A stretch of DNA of 8,437 bases, taken from NCBI GenBank assembly GCA_022616655.1, contig JAKEEJ010000058.1, forward strand, positions 1 through 8,437. The letters run 5' to 3'. Position numbers and translations under genes: made by a program. Position 1 is the stretch's first letter. Every line of letters starts with the position of its first letter. The DNA is from Nevskiales bacterium (GTDB taxonomy: Bacteria; Pseudomonadota; Gammaproteobacteria; Nevskiales; Nevskiaceae). Of the stretch, positions 1 through 5,752 are shown in pieces. The notes below the pieces were generated by a model. That model searched no databases. It was given only the letters and a program-made list of their open reading frames with translations, and had not been told where the DNA came from.

Positions 1-228
1 CAGCAAGCCCTGTTTGTCAATCACATGACGCGAACGGATCCCGGAGGCCTTGACGATAAAATCGGAGGACGACGGTTGCAGAGCCGTCATCGAACCCGCG
101 GTGATTCCGGCCGCATGCTCGCGGTTGTGGCGTTCGACGTAGGCATTGAAGGACGCCACCAGCTCTTCGTTGGAAATGGTCTCGGGTGGCGCGTACAACC
201 CGCTGCCGGTCACGGCGACTCGCTGCAT
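1..228 (-). CDS. 3-oxoacyl-ACP synthase III-like protein, 5' part only
   Basis: This is the first 76 codons of a gene that runs off the left edge, so no stop codon is visible. Reading from ATG at 228, the protein starts MQRVAVTGSGLYAPPETISN, followed by an EELVASFNAYVE stretch at about residues 21-32 and an ASGIRSRHV stretch at about 61-69. This matches the N-terminus of the FabH-like KAS III enzymes of gammaproteobacteria, the group that includes Pseudomonas PA3286 and is distinct from housekeeping FabH. Family members condense an acyl-CoA or acyl-ACP primer with malonyl-ACP in the cytoplasm. The Cys-His-Asn catalytic residues would lie outside the window, so activity cannot be judged. An in-frame TGA lies four codons upstream of the ATG, which fixes the start. 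The Shine-Dalgarno sequence is weak (GTGAGA). The gene begins 33 nt after the membrane hydrolase and is probably the fourth gene of that operon. Confidence 0.82.
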   Translation of the reverse strand, partial: MQRVAVTGSGLYAPPETISNEELVASFNAYVERHNREHAAGITAGSMTALQPSSSDFIVKASGIRSRHVIDKQGLL

Positions 229-261
229 GCGTGGGTCTCACAAGAAAACTTACCGCAAAGT

Positions 262-1692
262 TTAACGCGCCGGCACCGATTCCGTCGGAATGGGCCAGCC
301 GGCACGCTGCAGGGCCGCCTCGATGTGCTCGCGCACGACCCGTTCATGGCGGAAGCTCAGGTGTCCTCCCTGATACCACTGGATCGGCACGTTCCAGTGC
401 CGGGCCAGTTGCAGGGGTTGATCGGGCAATACGATGCGATCGGCGGCGCCGGCGAAAATGTACAGCCGCTCGCGCGCCAGCAGCGGCGGACGCGTCAACG
501 GCGACACGGGCCGCAGTACCGTCCGGTACCGCTCAAGCGTGAGACCCTCGATGGAAAAGTACTCACGGTGCGGTGGCGGCAGATGGCGCAACATTGAAGC
601 CGCCAGATCCACCGCGGGGATCCCGGCCACGGCGAAATCCAGGTTTTTCTCGTATTGCACCAGCAACCCGGCGTTGTAGCCGCCCAGGCTGTACCCCAGC
701 ACACCGATGCGGGCGGCGTCCTCCTGCGAACGGATCCACGCGAGCGCGCGGCGCAAATCCCACAGCGCCTGAGTTTCGGCGTACAACAGCTCCAGCGGAT
801 CGCCGTCCAGATAGCCGTCCCCGGAACGCAGGCCGCGGCGGCGCGGACCGTGCAGAGGCAGCACCGGCATCAGCACGTTCAGCCCCAGACGCTCGTGCAG
901 CCAGCGCGGTGGAAACAGCAGAAAATCCAGCCAGGGCTCGCCCATGCGATACCCGTGCACGCAGACCAGCCACGGCCGCGGCGGGCCGGGGTGGCGCAGC
1001 ACCCAGGCGGCGGCCTGATGATTGTTGGGATGCTGCACCCAGTTTTCCGCCCTGGGTAATGCGGGATCCAGCGTAAATCCGCTGGCGTAGTTGAGCCGCT
1101 CGTAGTCACGGCCGTAGATGCGCGCCTGCTGCACGTAAACCCGGTCCGGAACCGGCGGCGCTCGGTGCAGTGATTCCGGATGCTCCAGCCAGCCTTTGGC
1201 GGTCAGCACGTCTTCAAGCTGACGGGCTTCGGCCCCCAGACGCGCGATGGCGTCCCCGCTGGGGATCGGCGCGCTGCCCACAAAATACGCCAGCAGGGCT
1301 TCATCCAGCGCGGCTTTAGCGCTCACGGCCAGCGTCTTGACGGGGGGCGGCGTACCGGCGAGTAACGGCTCGCGGTCCAGCGCTGCCCGACCGGCCGTGA
1401 CGCCGGCCGCAAGGGCCAACACGGCGCCCAGCAGGCCGTCGCCGAATCCGCCGAAGATCATCACGGGCAACACCAGCACCAGGCCCAGAAGCCCGCCGGC
1501 GGCCATGTATTCGGTGATACGCAGATCGCCCGGCAGGAGCAACAGCGCCACGCCGGTGGCCAGCATCAATGTTCCGGGAAGCAAACCCAGGATCAGCCAG
1601 CCGCCGTCGGCTGCCGCCAGCAGCCAGTACAAACCCGCGGCGATGGGAATGATGGCCAGCGGCTCCCACTGTTTGGGTCGGGGCAGATCCAT
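262..1692 (-). CDS. membrane-anchored alpha/beta hydrolase (serine hydrolase)
   Basis: The 476-aa protein has two parts. Residues 1-100 hold about four hydrophobic segments (roughly 11-27, 31-53, 63-81 and 84-100), which suggests an integral membrane anchor. The C-terminal half (about 235-465) is an alpha/beta hydrolase: an HG oxyanion turn at 246-247 in VCVHGYRMG, a nucleophile elbow GYSLGG with Ser335, a likely acid Asp418 in AADRIV, and a likely His444 in GGHLSF. The full catalytic triad is therefore present. The substrate is unknown; an ester or lipid is plausible because of the membrane anchor and the KAS III-like gene just downstream. The start is well supported: GGAG lies 5 nt before the ATG, and the upstream FMN reductase stop is separated by one base (TGA-C-ATG), so translation is probably coupled. 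I do not recognise a characterised orthologue. Confidence 0.85.
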   Translation of the reverse strand: MDLPRPKQWEPLAIIPIAAGLYWLLAAADGGWLILGLLPGTLMLATGVALLLLPGDLRITEYMAAGGLLGLVLVLPVMIFGGFGDGLLGAVLALAAGVTAGRAALDREPLLAGTPPPVKTLAVSAKAALDEALLAYFVGSAPIPSGDAIARLGAEARQLEDVLTAKGWLEHPESLHRAPPVPDRVYVQQARIYGRDYERLNYASGFTLDPALPRAENWVQHPNNHQAAAWVLRHPGPPRPWLVCVHGYRMGEPWLDFLLFPPRWLHERLGLNVLMPVLPLHGPRRRGLRSGDGYLDGDPLELLYAETQALWDLRRALAWIRSQEDAARIGVLGYSLGGYNAGLLVQYEKNLDFAVAGIPAVDLAASMLRHLPPPHREYFSIEGLTLERYRTVLRPVSPLTRPPLLARERLYIFAGAADRIVLPDQPLQLARHWNVPIQWYQGGHLSFRHERVVREHIEAALQRAGWPIPTESVPAR

Positions 1693-1693
1693 G

Positions 1694-2269
1694 TCAACTC
1701 CAGTGTCTGAGAACGTCGGTCAGCCGCGCACCCACGGCTTCGACGGCCTGGTTTCGCTTCTCGTCTTTGAGACGGCCGGACGCGTCGAATGCCGTATCGG
1801 CGCCCGGCAGGGAAAAGTTTTCGGGCAGCACCGTACATTGCAACTGTAACAACAGATCGCGCACCTGCCGCAAACCGAAGGCGGCGCCATATGCGCCCGG
1901 AGATGCCGAAATCAGGGCCGCCACCTTGTAACGATAGGGCAGCAGACCGGATTCGGTGCCGACGGCGCGCGAGGCCCAGTCCAGGGCGTTCTTCAGCAGC
2001 GGCGTGATGGACCGGTTGTACTCGGGACAGGCCATCAGAAATCCCTGATGGGCGATCATCAAATCCTTGAGCTTGCGCGCATTGGCTGGCAGACCGTCGC
2101 GCGCTTCCGCGTCCTGATCGAACAGCGGCAGGGGCAGATCGGCCAGCTCCAGCCGGGTCACCTCCGCGCCCGCCGATTGAGCCCCCGCCACGGCCAGCGA
2201 CAGCAGCCGCCGGTTGAAAGATTCGCGGCGGACACTGCCGGCGAACGCCAGAATTCTGGGGGCCGCCAT
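1694..2269 (-). CDS. NADPH-dependent FMN reductase family protein
   Basis: The 191-aa flavodoxin-fold protein fits the NADPH-dependent FMN reductase family (the ChrR/YieF/SsuE-like group) in length and motifs. The N-terminal loop GSVRRESFNR (11-20) after the first beta strand is the FMN-phosphate site of the family (G-S-x-R-x-x-S-x-N). CPEYNRSITPLLKNALDW (81-98) is the conserved P-E-Y-N segment that packs on the flavin. Relatives reduce FMN, quinones, azo dyes or chromate with NAD(P)H in the cytoplasm; which of these applies here cannot be read from the sequence. It starts one base after the 97-aa membrane protein (TGA-G-ATG) and ends one base before the hydrolase, so it sits in the middle of a tightly coupled operon. 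The Shine-Dalgarno sequence before its ATG is poor (GTGAG), which fits translation by coupling. Confidence 0.92.
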   Translation of the reverse strand: MAAPRILAFAGSVRRESFNRRLLSLAVAGAQSAGAEVTRLELADLPLPLFDQDAEARDGLPANARKLKDLMIAHQGFLMACPEYNRSITPLLKNALDWASRAVGTESGLLPYRYKVAALISASPGAYGAAFGLRQVRDLLLQLQCTVLPENFSLPGADTAFDASGRLKDEKRNQAVEAVGARLTDVLRHWS

Positions 2270-2270
2270 C

Positions 2271-2564
2271 TCACGCGCTCAGGCGGATCACAAACAGCGC
2301 CAGACCCAGCAGCGGCAGCACCGGCAAGCCCTGCACACACCAGCGCAGAGGCCAACGCCTCCGGTGCCCCAGAAAGGCCGCACCGGCCAACAGGGCCAGC
2401 GCAGAAAATCCGGCGGTGAACATCAGCAGATCCGGCAGTTGTGACTTCAAACGGGGCTCCGCCTCCAGATACACTCCATAGATCAGGCACACCACGCCCA
2501 GCACCAGACCCATCGCGGTCCCGAATGCCAGCAATACAGCGTTCAGAATCTGCAGAACTTTCAT
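2271..2564 (-). CDS. small three-helix membrane protein, unknown function
   Basis: The 97-aa hydrophobic protein has three predicted membrane spans, at about residues 5-31, 45-66 and 76-95. Between spans one and two is a charged loop (EAEPRLKSQ), and between spans two and three is a basic loop (HRRRWPLR). By the positive-inside rule the second loop should be cytoplasmic. I recognise no family. It is the first gene of the minus-strand operon with the flavoprotein and the membrane hydrolase, separated from the next start by one base. A weak Shine-Dalgarno sequence (GAGTGGG) precedes the ATG. The gene is likely real because of that junction and the clean membrane-helix pattern. Confidence 0.72.
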   Translation of the reverse strand: MKVLQILNAVLLAFGTAMGLVLGVVCLIYGVYLEAEPRLKSQLPDLLMFTAGFSALALLAGAAFLGHRRRWPLRWCVQGLPVLPLLGLALFVIRLSA

Positions 2565-2584
2565 AGGGGCCCACTCATACCTGC

Positions 2585-3142
2585 ATGAACACCATCGAAA
2601 ATCTGGTCTGCTTCGCCCATGGCAAGGAAAGCGGCCCGTGGGGCACCAAGATCACGCGTCTGGCCCAGGTGGCGCGTGCGCGCAGCTTCGAGGTCTTGAG
2701 CCCGGATTATAGTCACACCCACGATCCGCACGAACGCGTGGCCCAGCTGCTGGCCCTGGCGCCGCGCGCCCGGCGTCTGGTGCTGGTGGGATCAAGCATG
2801 GGCGCCTACGTCTCGGCCATGGCCTGCGCCGAACTCAGACCGCAGGCTCTGTTTCTGATGGCGCCCGCGCTGTACTTTCCCGGCTGGGATGAAGAACCCG
2901 CGCAGTGCCCTCCCCTGACGGTGGTCGTGCACGGCTGGCAGGACGAGATCGTGCCGGTGGAGCGCAGTCTGCGTTTTGCGCAGAAGCACCGGGCGGCACT
3001 CCATCTGCTGGACAGCGATCATTCCCTGGGCAATCAACTGCCCCTGCTGGCCCTGCTGTTTGACAGACTGCTGAATGCAACGCTGCTCGCATTACCAACA
3101 GGACCCGAAATGCGCAGCACGGCGCGGGACGATGACACGTAA
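2585..3142 (+). CDS. alpha/beta hydrolase family protein
   Basis: The 185-aa soluble protein is a minimal alpha/beta hydrolase. The first strand and oxyanion turn are in VCFAHGKESG (HG at 12-13). The nucleophile elbow is GSSMG (69-73) with Ser71. The probable acid is Asp120 in HGWQDEIVP, and the probable histidine is His146 in DSDHSLG. Length and lack of a cap domain resemble the small YqiA/RBBP9-like hydrolases, generally cytoplasmic esterases of unknown substrate. The ATG at 2585 has no good Shine-Dalgarno sequence; AGGGG at 2565-2569 is 15 nt upstream, too far to be ideal. The first beta strand begins within a few residues of this Met, so a later start is unlikely. It is transcribed divergently from the operon on the left, with only 20 bp between start codons. 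Confidence 0.85.
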   Translation: MNTIENLVCFAHGKESGPWGTKITRLAQVARARSFEVLSPDYSHTHDPHERVAQLLALAPRARRLVLVGSSMGAYVSAMACAELRPQALFLMAPALYFPGWDEEPAQCPPLTVVVHGWQDEIVPVERSLRFAQKHRAALHLLDSDHSLGNQLPLLALLFDRLLNATLLALPTGPEMRSTARDDDT

Positions 3143-3143
3143 T

Positions 3144-3172
3144 TTGTATCGTTCCTGCATCTGATTTATTCT
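3144..3172 (+). promoter_or_regulatory. candidate sigma-70 promoter for microprotein/PuuD-like unit
   Basis: A TTGTAT hexamer (3144-3149, 3 of 6 to the -35 consensus) and a TATTCT hexamer (3167-3172, 4 of 6 to the -10 consensus) are separated by exactly 17 bp, in a locally AT-rich patch of an otherwise GC-rich region. Transcription would start near 3179, giving a leader of about 29 nt to the ATG at 3208. The match is moderate and has been judged only by eye. Confidence 0.4.
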
Positions 3173-3196
3173 GCACCCGCACCCTTCTCCCGTTAC

Positions 3197-3202
3197 TGGA
3201 GG
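3197..3202 (+). promoter_or_regulatory. Shine-Dalgarno site of the 29-aa ORF
   Basis: TGGAGG lies 5 nt before the ATG at 3208. It is the strongest ribosome-binding site in the window and the main reason for calling the very short ORF a gene. Confidence 0.7.
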
Positions 3203-3207
3203 CACGC

Positions 3208-3297
3208 ATGAACCCCCTGGACACCCTCAAGGGCACCCTTATTTCCGGCGTGGTGCTGACCCTCGTTCTGGTTTTTGTGATCAAGGCGATCGCCTGA
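3208..3297 (+). CDS. 29-aa single-helix membrane microprotein
   Basis: This is a short ORF of 29 codons plus TGA, too short for usual gene callers. The protein has a short polar start (MNPLDTLKG), one hydrophobic segment at about residues 10-24 rich in Val, Leu and Ile, and a short end with Lys25 (KAIA). Its layout resembles the tiny single-helix subunits or stabilisers of membrane complexes such as CydX and CcoQ, although I see no sequence identity to them. Support comes from an optimal Shine-Dalgarno sequence 5 nt upstream, a candidate promoter before it, and a PuuD-like membrane protein starting 22 nt after its stop. It probably acts with that protein as a small partner in the inner membrane; this is inference. 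The alternative is a translated leader peptide, but the hydrophobic composition argues for a membrane protein. Confidence 0.62.
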   Translation: MNPLDTLKGTLISGVVLTLVLVFVIKAIA

Positions 3298-3306
3298 TCC
3301 GCTGTC

Positions 3307-3313
3307 AGGGGAT
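3307..3313 (+). promoter_or_regulatory. Shine-Dalgarno site of the PuuD-like gene
   Basis: AGGGGAT lies 6 nt before the ATG at 3320 and supports that start. The same AGGGGATAA string recurs at 4828-4836 before nadC, but there it is much too far from the start codon. Confidence 0.6.
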
Positions 3314-3319
3314 AACAAC

Positions 3320-3838
3320 ATGGACATCAATCTTCTCGTTCTGGACCGCTGGCTGCACATCGCCGCCGGCATCACCTGGATCGGCCTGCTGTACTACTTC
3401 AACTTCGTGCAGGTGCCCGCGCTGGCGGAAGCCGCGGCCGACAAGGGCGGACCGGGCGGTGCGGGAGTGACCAAGTACGTGGCGCCGCGCGCGCTGCTGT
3501 GGTTCCGCTGGGCGGCCCTGGTGACCTGGCTGTCGGGCGCGTTCTACCTGTGGCAGGCCGGCTGGTTCCTGGGCGCATTCACGCTGGGCGCCGCCGGCGC
3601 GGCCGGCATTCAGGTCGCGACCATCGGCATGGGCGCCTGGCTGGGCACGATCATGCTGTTCAACGTGTGGGTGATTATCTGGCCGAACCAGAAAAAAATT
3701 CTAGGCATCGTCTCCGCGACCGACGAGGAAAAAGGCAAGGCGCGCCGCCGCGCGTTTCTCGCCTCGCGCACGAATACGATGCTCTCGATCCCGATGCTGC
3801 TGTTCATGGCCGCCAGCACGCACGGCCTGCCGTTTTGA
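3320..3838 (+). CDS. PuuD-like integral membrane protein lacking cytochrome c domain
   Basis: The 172-aa polytopic membrane protein has four or five predicted helices (about 7-29, 57-78, 82-98, 100-122 and 151-168). Its landmarks match the membrane domain of the urate hydroxylase PuuD family: RWLHIAAGITWIGLLYYFN (10-28), VAPRALLWFRW (54-64), FNVWVIIWPNQKK (114-126) and SRTNTMLSIPML (149-160). Full PuuD is a larger inner-membrane enzyme with a C-terminal cytochrome c domain; here that domain and any CxxCH motif are missing, and the length suggests only part of the membrane domain. Only two histidines occur, His13 in the first helix and His168 at the end of the last, which could serve as metal or heme ligands (inference). 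Urate oxidation should not be assumed. It follows the 29-aa microprotein by 22 nt and is closed by a strong terminator. Confidence 0.8.
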   Translation: MDINLLVLDRWLHIAAGITWIGLLYYFNFVQVPALAEAAADKGGPGGAGVTKYVAPRALLWFRWAALVTWLSGAFYLWQAGWFLGAFTLGAAGAAGIQVATIGMGAWLGTIMLFNVWVIIWPNQKKILGIVSATDEEKGKARRRAFLASRTNTMLSIPMLLFMAASTHGLPF

Positions 3839-3857
3839 CGGGACATTGACGCGACCC

Positions 3858-3888
3858 AGAGCCCGGCTCCGGCCGGGTTCTGTTTTTT
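3858..3888 (+). terminator. intrinsic (Rho-independent) terminator
   Basis: A 10-bp stem (left arm 3858-3867, AGAGCCCGGC; right arm 3872-3881, GCCGGGTTCT) has nine Watson-Crick pairs and one G-U pair. It is closed by the tetraloop TCCG and followed after one G by six T residues (3883-3888). It lies 20 nt after the stop of the PuuD-like gene and ends 13 nt before the ATG of argF. Confidence 0.9.
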
Positions 3889-3901
3889 GGTACCGCACCG
3901 C

Positions 3902-4828
3902 ATGCCATCCGACCCATCTCCTTCCAAGATCCGGCATTTCCTGAAACTGTCGGACTTCTCGGCCGACGAACTGCGCGGGCTGGTGACGCGCGCCAGTGGC
4001 TTGAAGCAAGACCGCCATTCCGGCGAACGCCCCCTGGCCGGCCGGACGCTCGCGATGCTGTTCGGCAAGAGCTCCACTCGTACACGGGTGTCGTTCGAGG
4101 TGGCGATGGCGCAACTGGGCGGACACGCGCTGTTCCTGTCGCCGCGCGACATCCAACTGGGGCGCGGCGAACCGCTGGCGGACACGGCGCGCGTCCTGTC
4201 GTCCATGTGCGACGGCATTCTGATTCGCAACGATTCACAATCCGAGCAGGAACAGGTCGCACGGGCTTCGGCCGTGCCGGTGATCAACGGCCTGTCGGAA
4301 CGTCATCACCCCTGTCAGCTGCTGGCGGACCTGCTGACCTTTTTCGAAAGCCGTGGCGACATCCAAGGCCGGGTCGTGGCCTGGCTGGGCGATGGCAACA
4401 ACGTCTGCCATTCCTGGATCGAGGCGGCCCGCCTGTTTGAGTTTACGCTGCGCATCGCCTGTCCCGCGGGCCACGATCCCGACGCAGCTCTGGTGACCGC
4501 CGCAGGCCGCCGGGTGAAAATTGTGCGTGATCCGCAGGCGGCCGCCGAACGGGCCGACCTGATTGTGACCGACGTGTGGACCAGCATGGGACAGGAAGCC
4601 GAAAAGGTTCGGCGGCACGGCGCGTTGGCGCCCTTTCAGGTCAACCGCACGCTGATGAACCTGGCCAAAGCCGATGCGCTGTTCATGCACTGTCTGCCGG
4701 CGCACCGCGGCGAGGAAGTCACCGCCGAGGTGATGGACGGTCCGCAAAGCGTCGTCTGGCAGGAGGCCGAAAACCGGCTGCACGCGCAGAAGGCCCTGCT
4801 GCTGTTCCTGCTGCGTCCACAACCGTGA
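3902..4828 (+). CDS. argF: ornithine carbamoyltransferase (anabolic)
   Basis: The 308-aa protein makes citrulline from ornithine and carbamoyl phosphate in arginine biosynthesis, in the cytoplasm as a trimer in this family. All family signatures are present: the carbamoyl-phosphate loop STRTR (58-62), HPCQL (136-140), the DGNN stretch (164-167), DVWTSMGQE (224-232) with the ornithine-binding SMG, and HCLPAHRG (263-270). Overall it resembles anabolic ArgF of Pseudomonas type. The residue before K56, often Glu in FEKxSTRTR, is Gly here (FGKSSTRTR); this position varies in the family. I chose ATG at 3902 because the protein then has the usual N-terminal length; an in-frame TTG at 3887 lies inside the terminator T-tract. 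No Shine-Dalgarno sequence precedes the ATG. nadC follows after 27 nt and is probably cotranscribed. Confidence 0.96.
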   Translation: MPSDPSPSKIRHFLKLSDFSADELRGLVTRASGLKQDRHSGERPLAGRTLAMLFGKSSTRTRVSFEVAMAQLGGHALFLSPRDIQLGRGEPLADTARVLSSMCDGILIRNDSQSEQEQVARASAVPVINGLSERHHPCQLLADLLTFFESRGDIQGRVVAWLGDGNNVCHSWIEAARLFEFTLRIACPAGHDPDAALVTAAGRRVKIVRDPQAAAERADLIVTDVWTSMGQEAEKVRRHGALAPFQVNRTLMNLAKADALFMHCLPAHRGEEVTAEVMDGPQSVVWQEAENRLHAQKALLLFLLRPQP

Positions 4829-4855
4829 GGGGATAAAAGCGTTTCTCCATGATGT

Positions 4856-5752
4856 ATGGCCGCCGCCAAACCGACCTTGCCTGAAGACCTTGACGTCTGC
4901 GTCGGGCGCGCGCTGGAGGAAGACATTGGCCGGGGCGACGTGACGGCGCGACTGGTCCCGGCGACTGCCGAAGCGCGGGCGATTCTGCTGACGCGCGAGT
5001 CCGCCGTTCTCTGCGGGCAACCCTGGTTTGAACGGGTTTTCGCCAGACTGGACCGGACCGTCCGCATCCGCTGGGAAATACCGGAGGGTGCCCGGGTCCG
5101 CGCGGGCCGGCGGGTCGCCGTACTGCACGGACCGGCCCGCAGTCTGCTGACGGGCGAACGCACGGCCCTCAATTTCCTGCAATGGCTGTCCGGCACTGCA
5201 ACACTGACGCGCGCGTTCGTGGAGCGCGTGCACGGGACTCGGACCCGGATTGTGGATACGCGCAAAACCATTCCCGGCCTGCGCGCGGCGCAGAAATACG
5301 CGGTGCGCTGCGGCGGCGGCGTCAATCACCGCTTCGGGCTTTACGATGCCGTTCTGATCAAGGAGAACCACGTGACAGCCGCCGGCGGCATGCGGGCGGC
5401 CGTTGAACGGGCCCGTGCCCTGCGGGCGAAAGTGCCGATCATGCTGGAGGCGGAAACTCTCGACGAGGTCCGGATCGGGCTTGAGGCGGGCGTGGACCTG
5501 TTGCTGCTGGACGACTTCCCGATCCCGCTGCTCCGGAAGGCGGTGACGCTCGCGCGGGGCCAGCGGCGTTACGCGCGTACCCGGCTGGAAGCTTCGGGCG
5601 GCGTGACACTCCAGAACGTACGCGCCATCGCCCGCACGGGCGTGGACCGCATTTCGGTCGGCGCACTGACCAAACACGTGCAGGCCGTGGACCTGTCGTT
5701 GCGCTTTGAACCGATTCGATCCGACTCACCGGCTTCCCGCCTCCGGCGCTGA
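4856..5752 (+). CDS. nadC: quinolinate phosphoribosyltransferase (decarboxylating)
   Basis: The 298-aa enzyme converts quinolinate and PRPP to nicotinate mononucleotide, CO2 and PPi in de novo NAD synthesis. Signatures in order: EEDIGRGDVTA (21-31), ERTALNFLQ (101-109), DTRKTIPGLR (134-143), GGGVNHR (153-159), LIKENH (167-172), MLEAETLDEV (196-205), LLLLDDF (215-221), LEASGGV (244-250) and SVGALTKH (267-274). These cover the substrate and PRPP binding residues, so the enzyme should be active. It is slightly longer than the usual 280 or so residues, with a C-terminal tail after the LSLRF strand. In-frame TGA at 4850-4852 means translation must start at ATG 4856 or later. The nearest Shine-Dalgarno-like AGGGG (4828-4832) is 23 nt upstream, which is unusual. 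The 3' end overlaps the convergent hydrolase gene by 27 bp. Confidence 0.97.
   Translation: MAAAKPTLPEDLDVCVGRALEEDIGRGDVTARLVPATAEARAILLTRESAVLCGQPWFERVFARLDRTVRIRWEIPEGARVRAGRRVAVLHGPARSLLTGERTALNFLQWLSGTATLTRAFVERVHGTRTRIVDTRKTIPGLRAAQKYAVRCGGGVNHRFGLYDAVLIKENHVTAAGGMRAAVERARALRAKVPIMLEAETLDEVRIGLEAGVDLLLLDDFPIPLLRKAVTLARGQRRYARTRLEASGGVTLQNVRAIARTGVDRISVGALTKHVQAVDLSLRFEPIRSDSPASRLRR

Noticed and set aside
17..241. 74-codon minus-strand ORF at the left edge starting from GTG
   Set aside because: It is a shadow frame of the KAS III-like gene, whose own frame (ATG at 228) gives a recognisable protein that continues beyond the window.
25..597. 190-codon plus-strand open frame
   Set aside because: It is antisense to the KAS III-like gene and the membrane hydrolase, both of which have clear family motifs.
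3835..3851. Two TTGACG hexamers (3835-3840 and 3846-3851) as -35 boxes for argF
   Set aside because: At 16-18 bp spacing the sequence is the GC-rich terminator stem, with nothing like a -10 element.
4235..5677. 480-codon open frame on the minus strand across argF and nadC
   Set aside because: It lies fully antisense to two clear enzymes, has no recognisable motif or hydrophobic pattern, and long antisense frames are expected in GC-rich codon usage.
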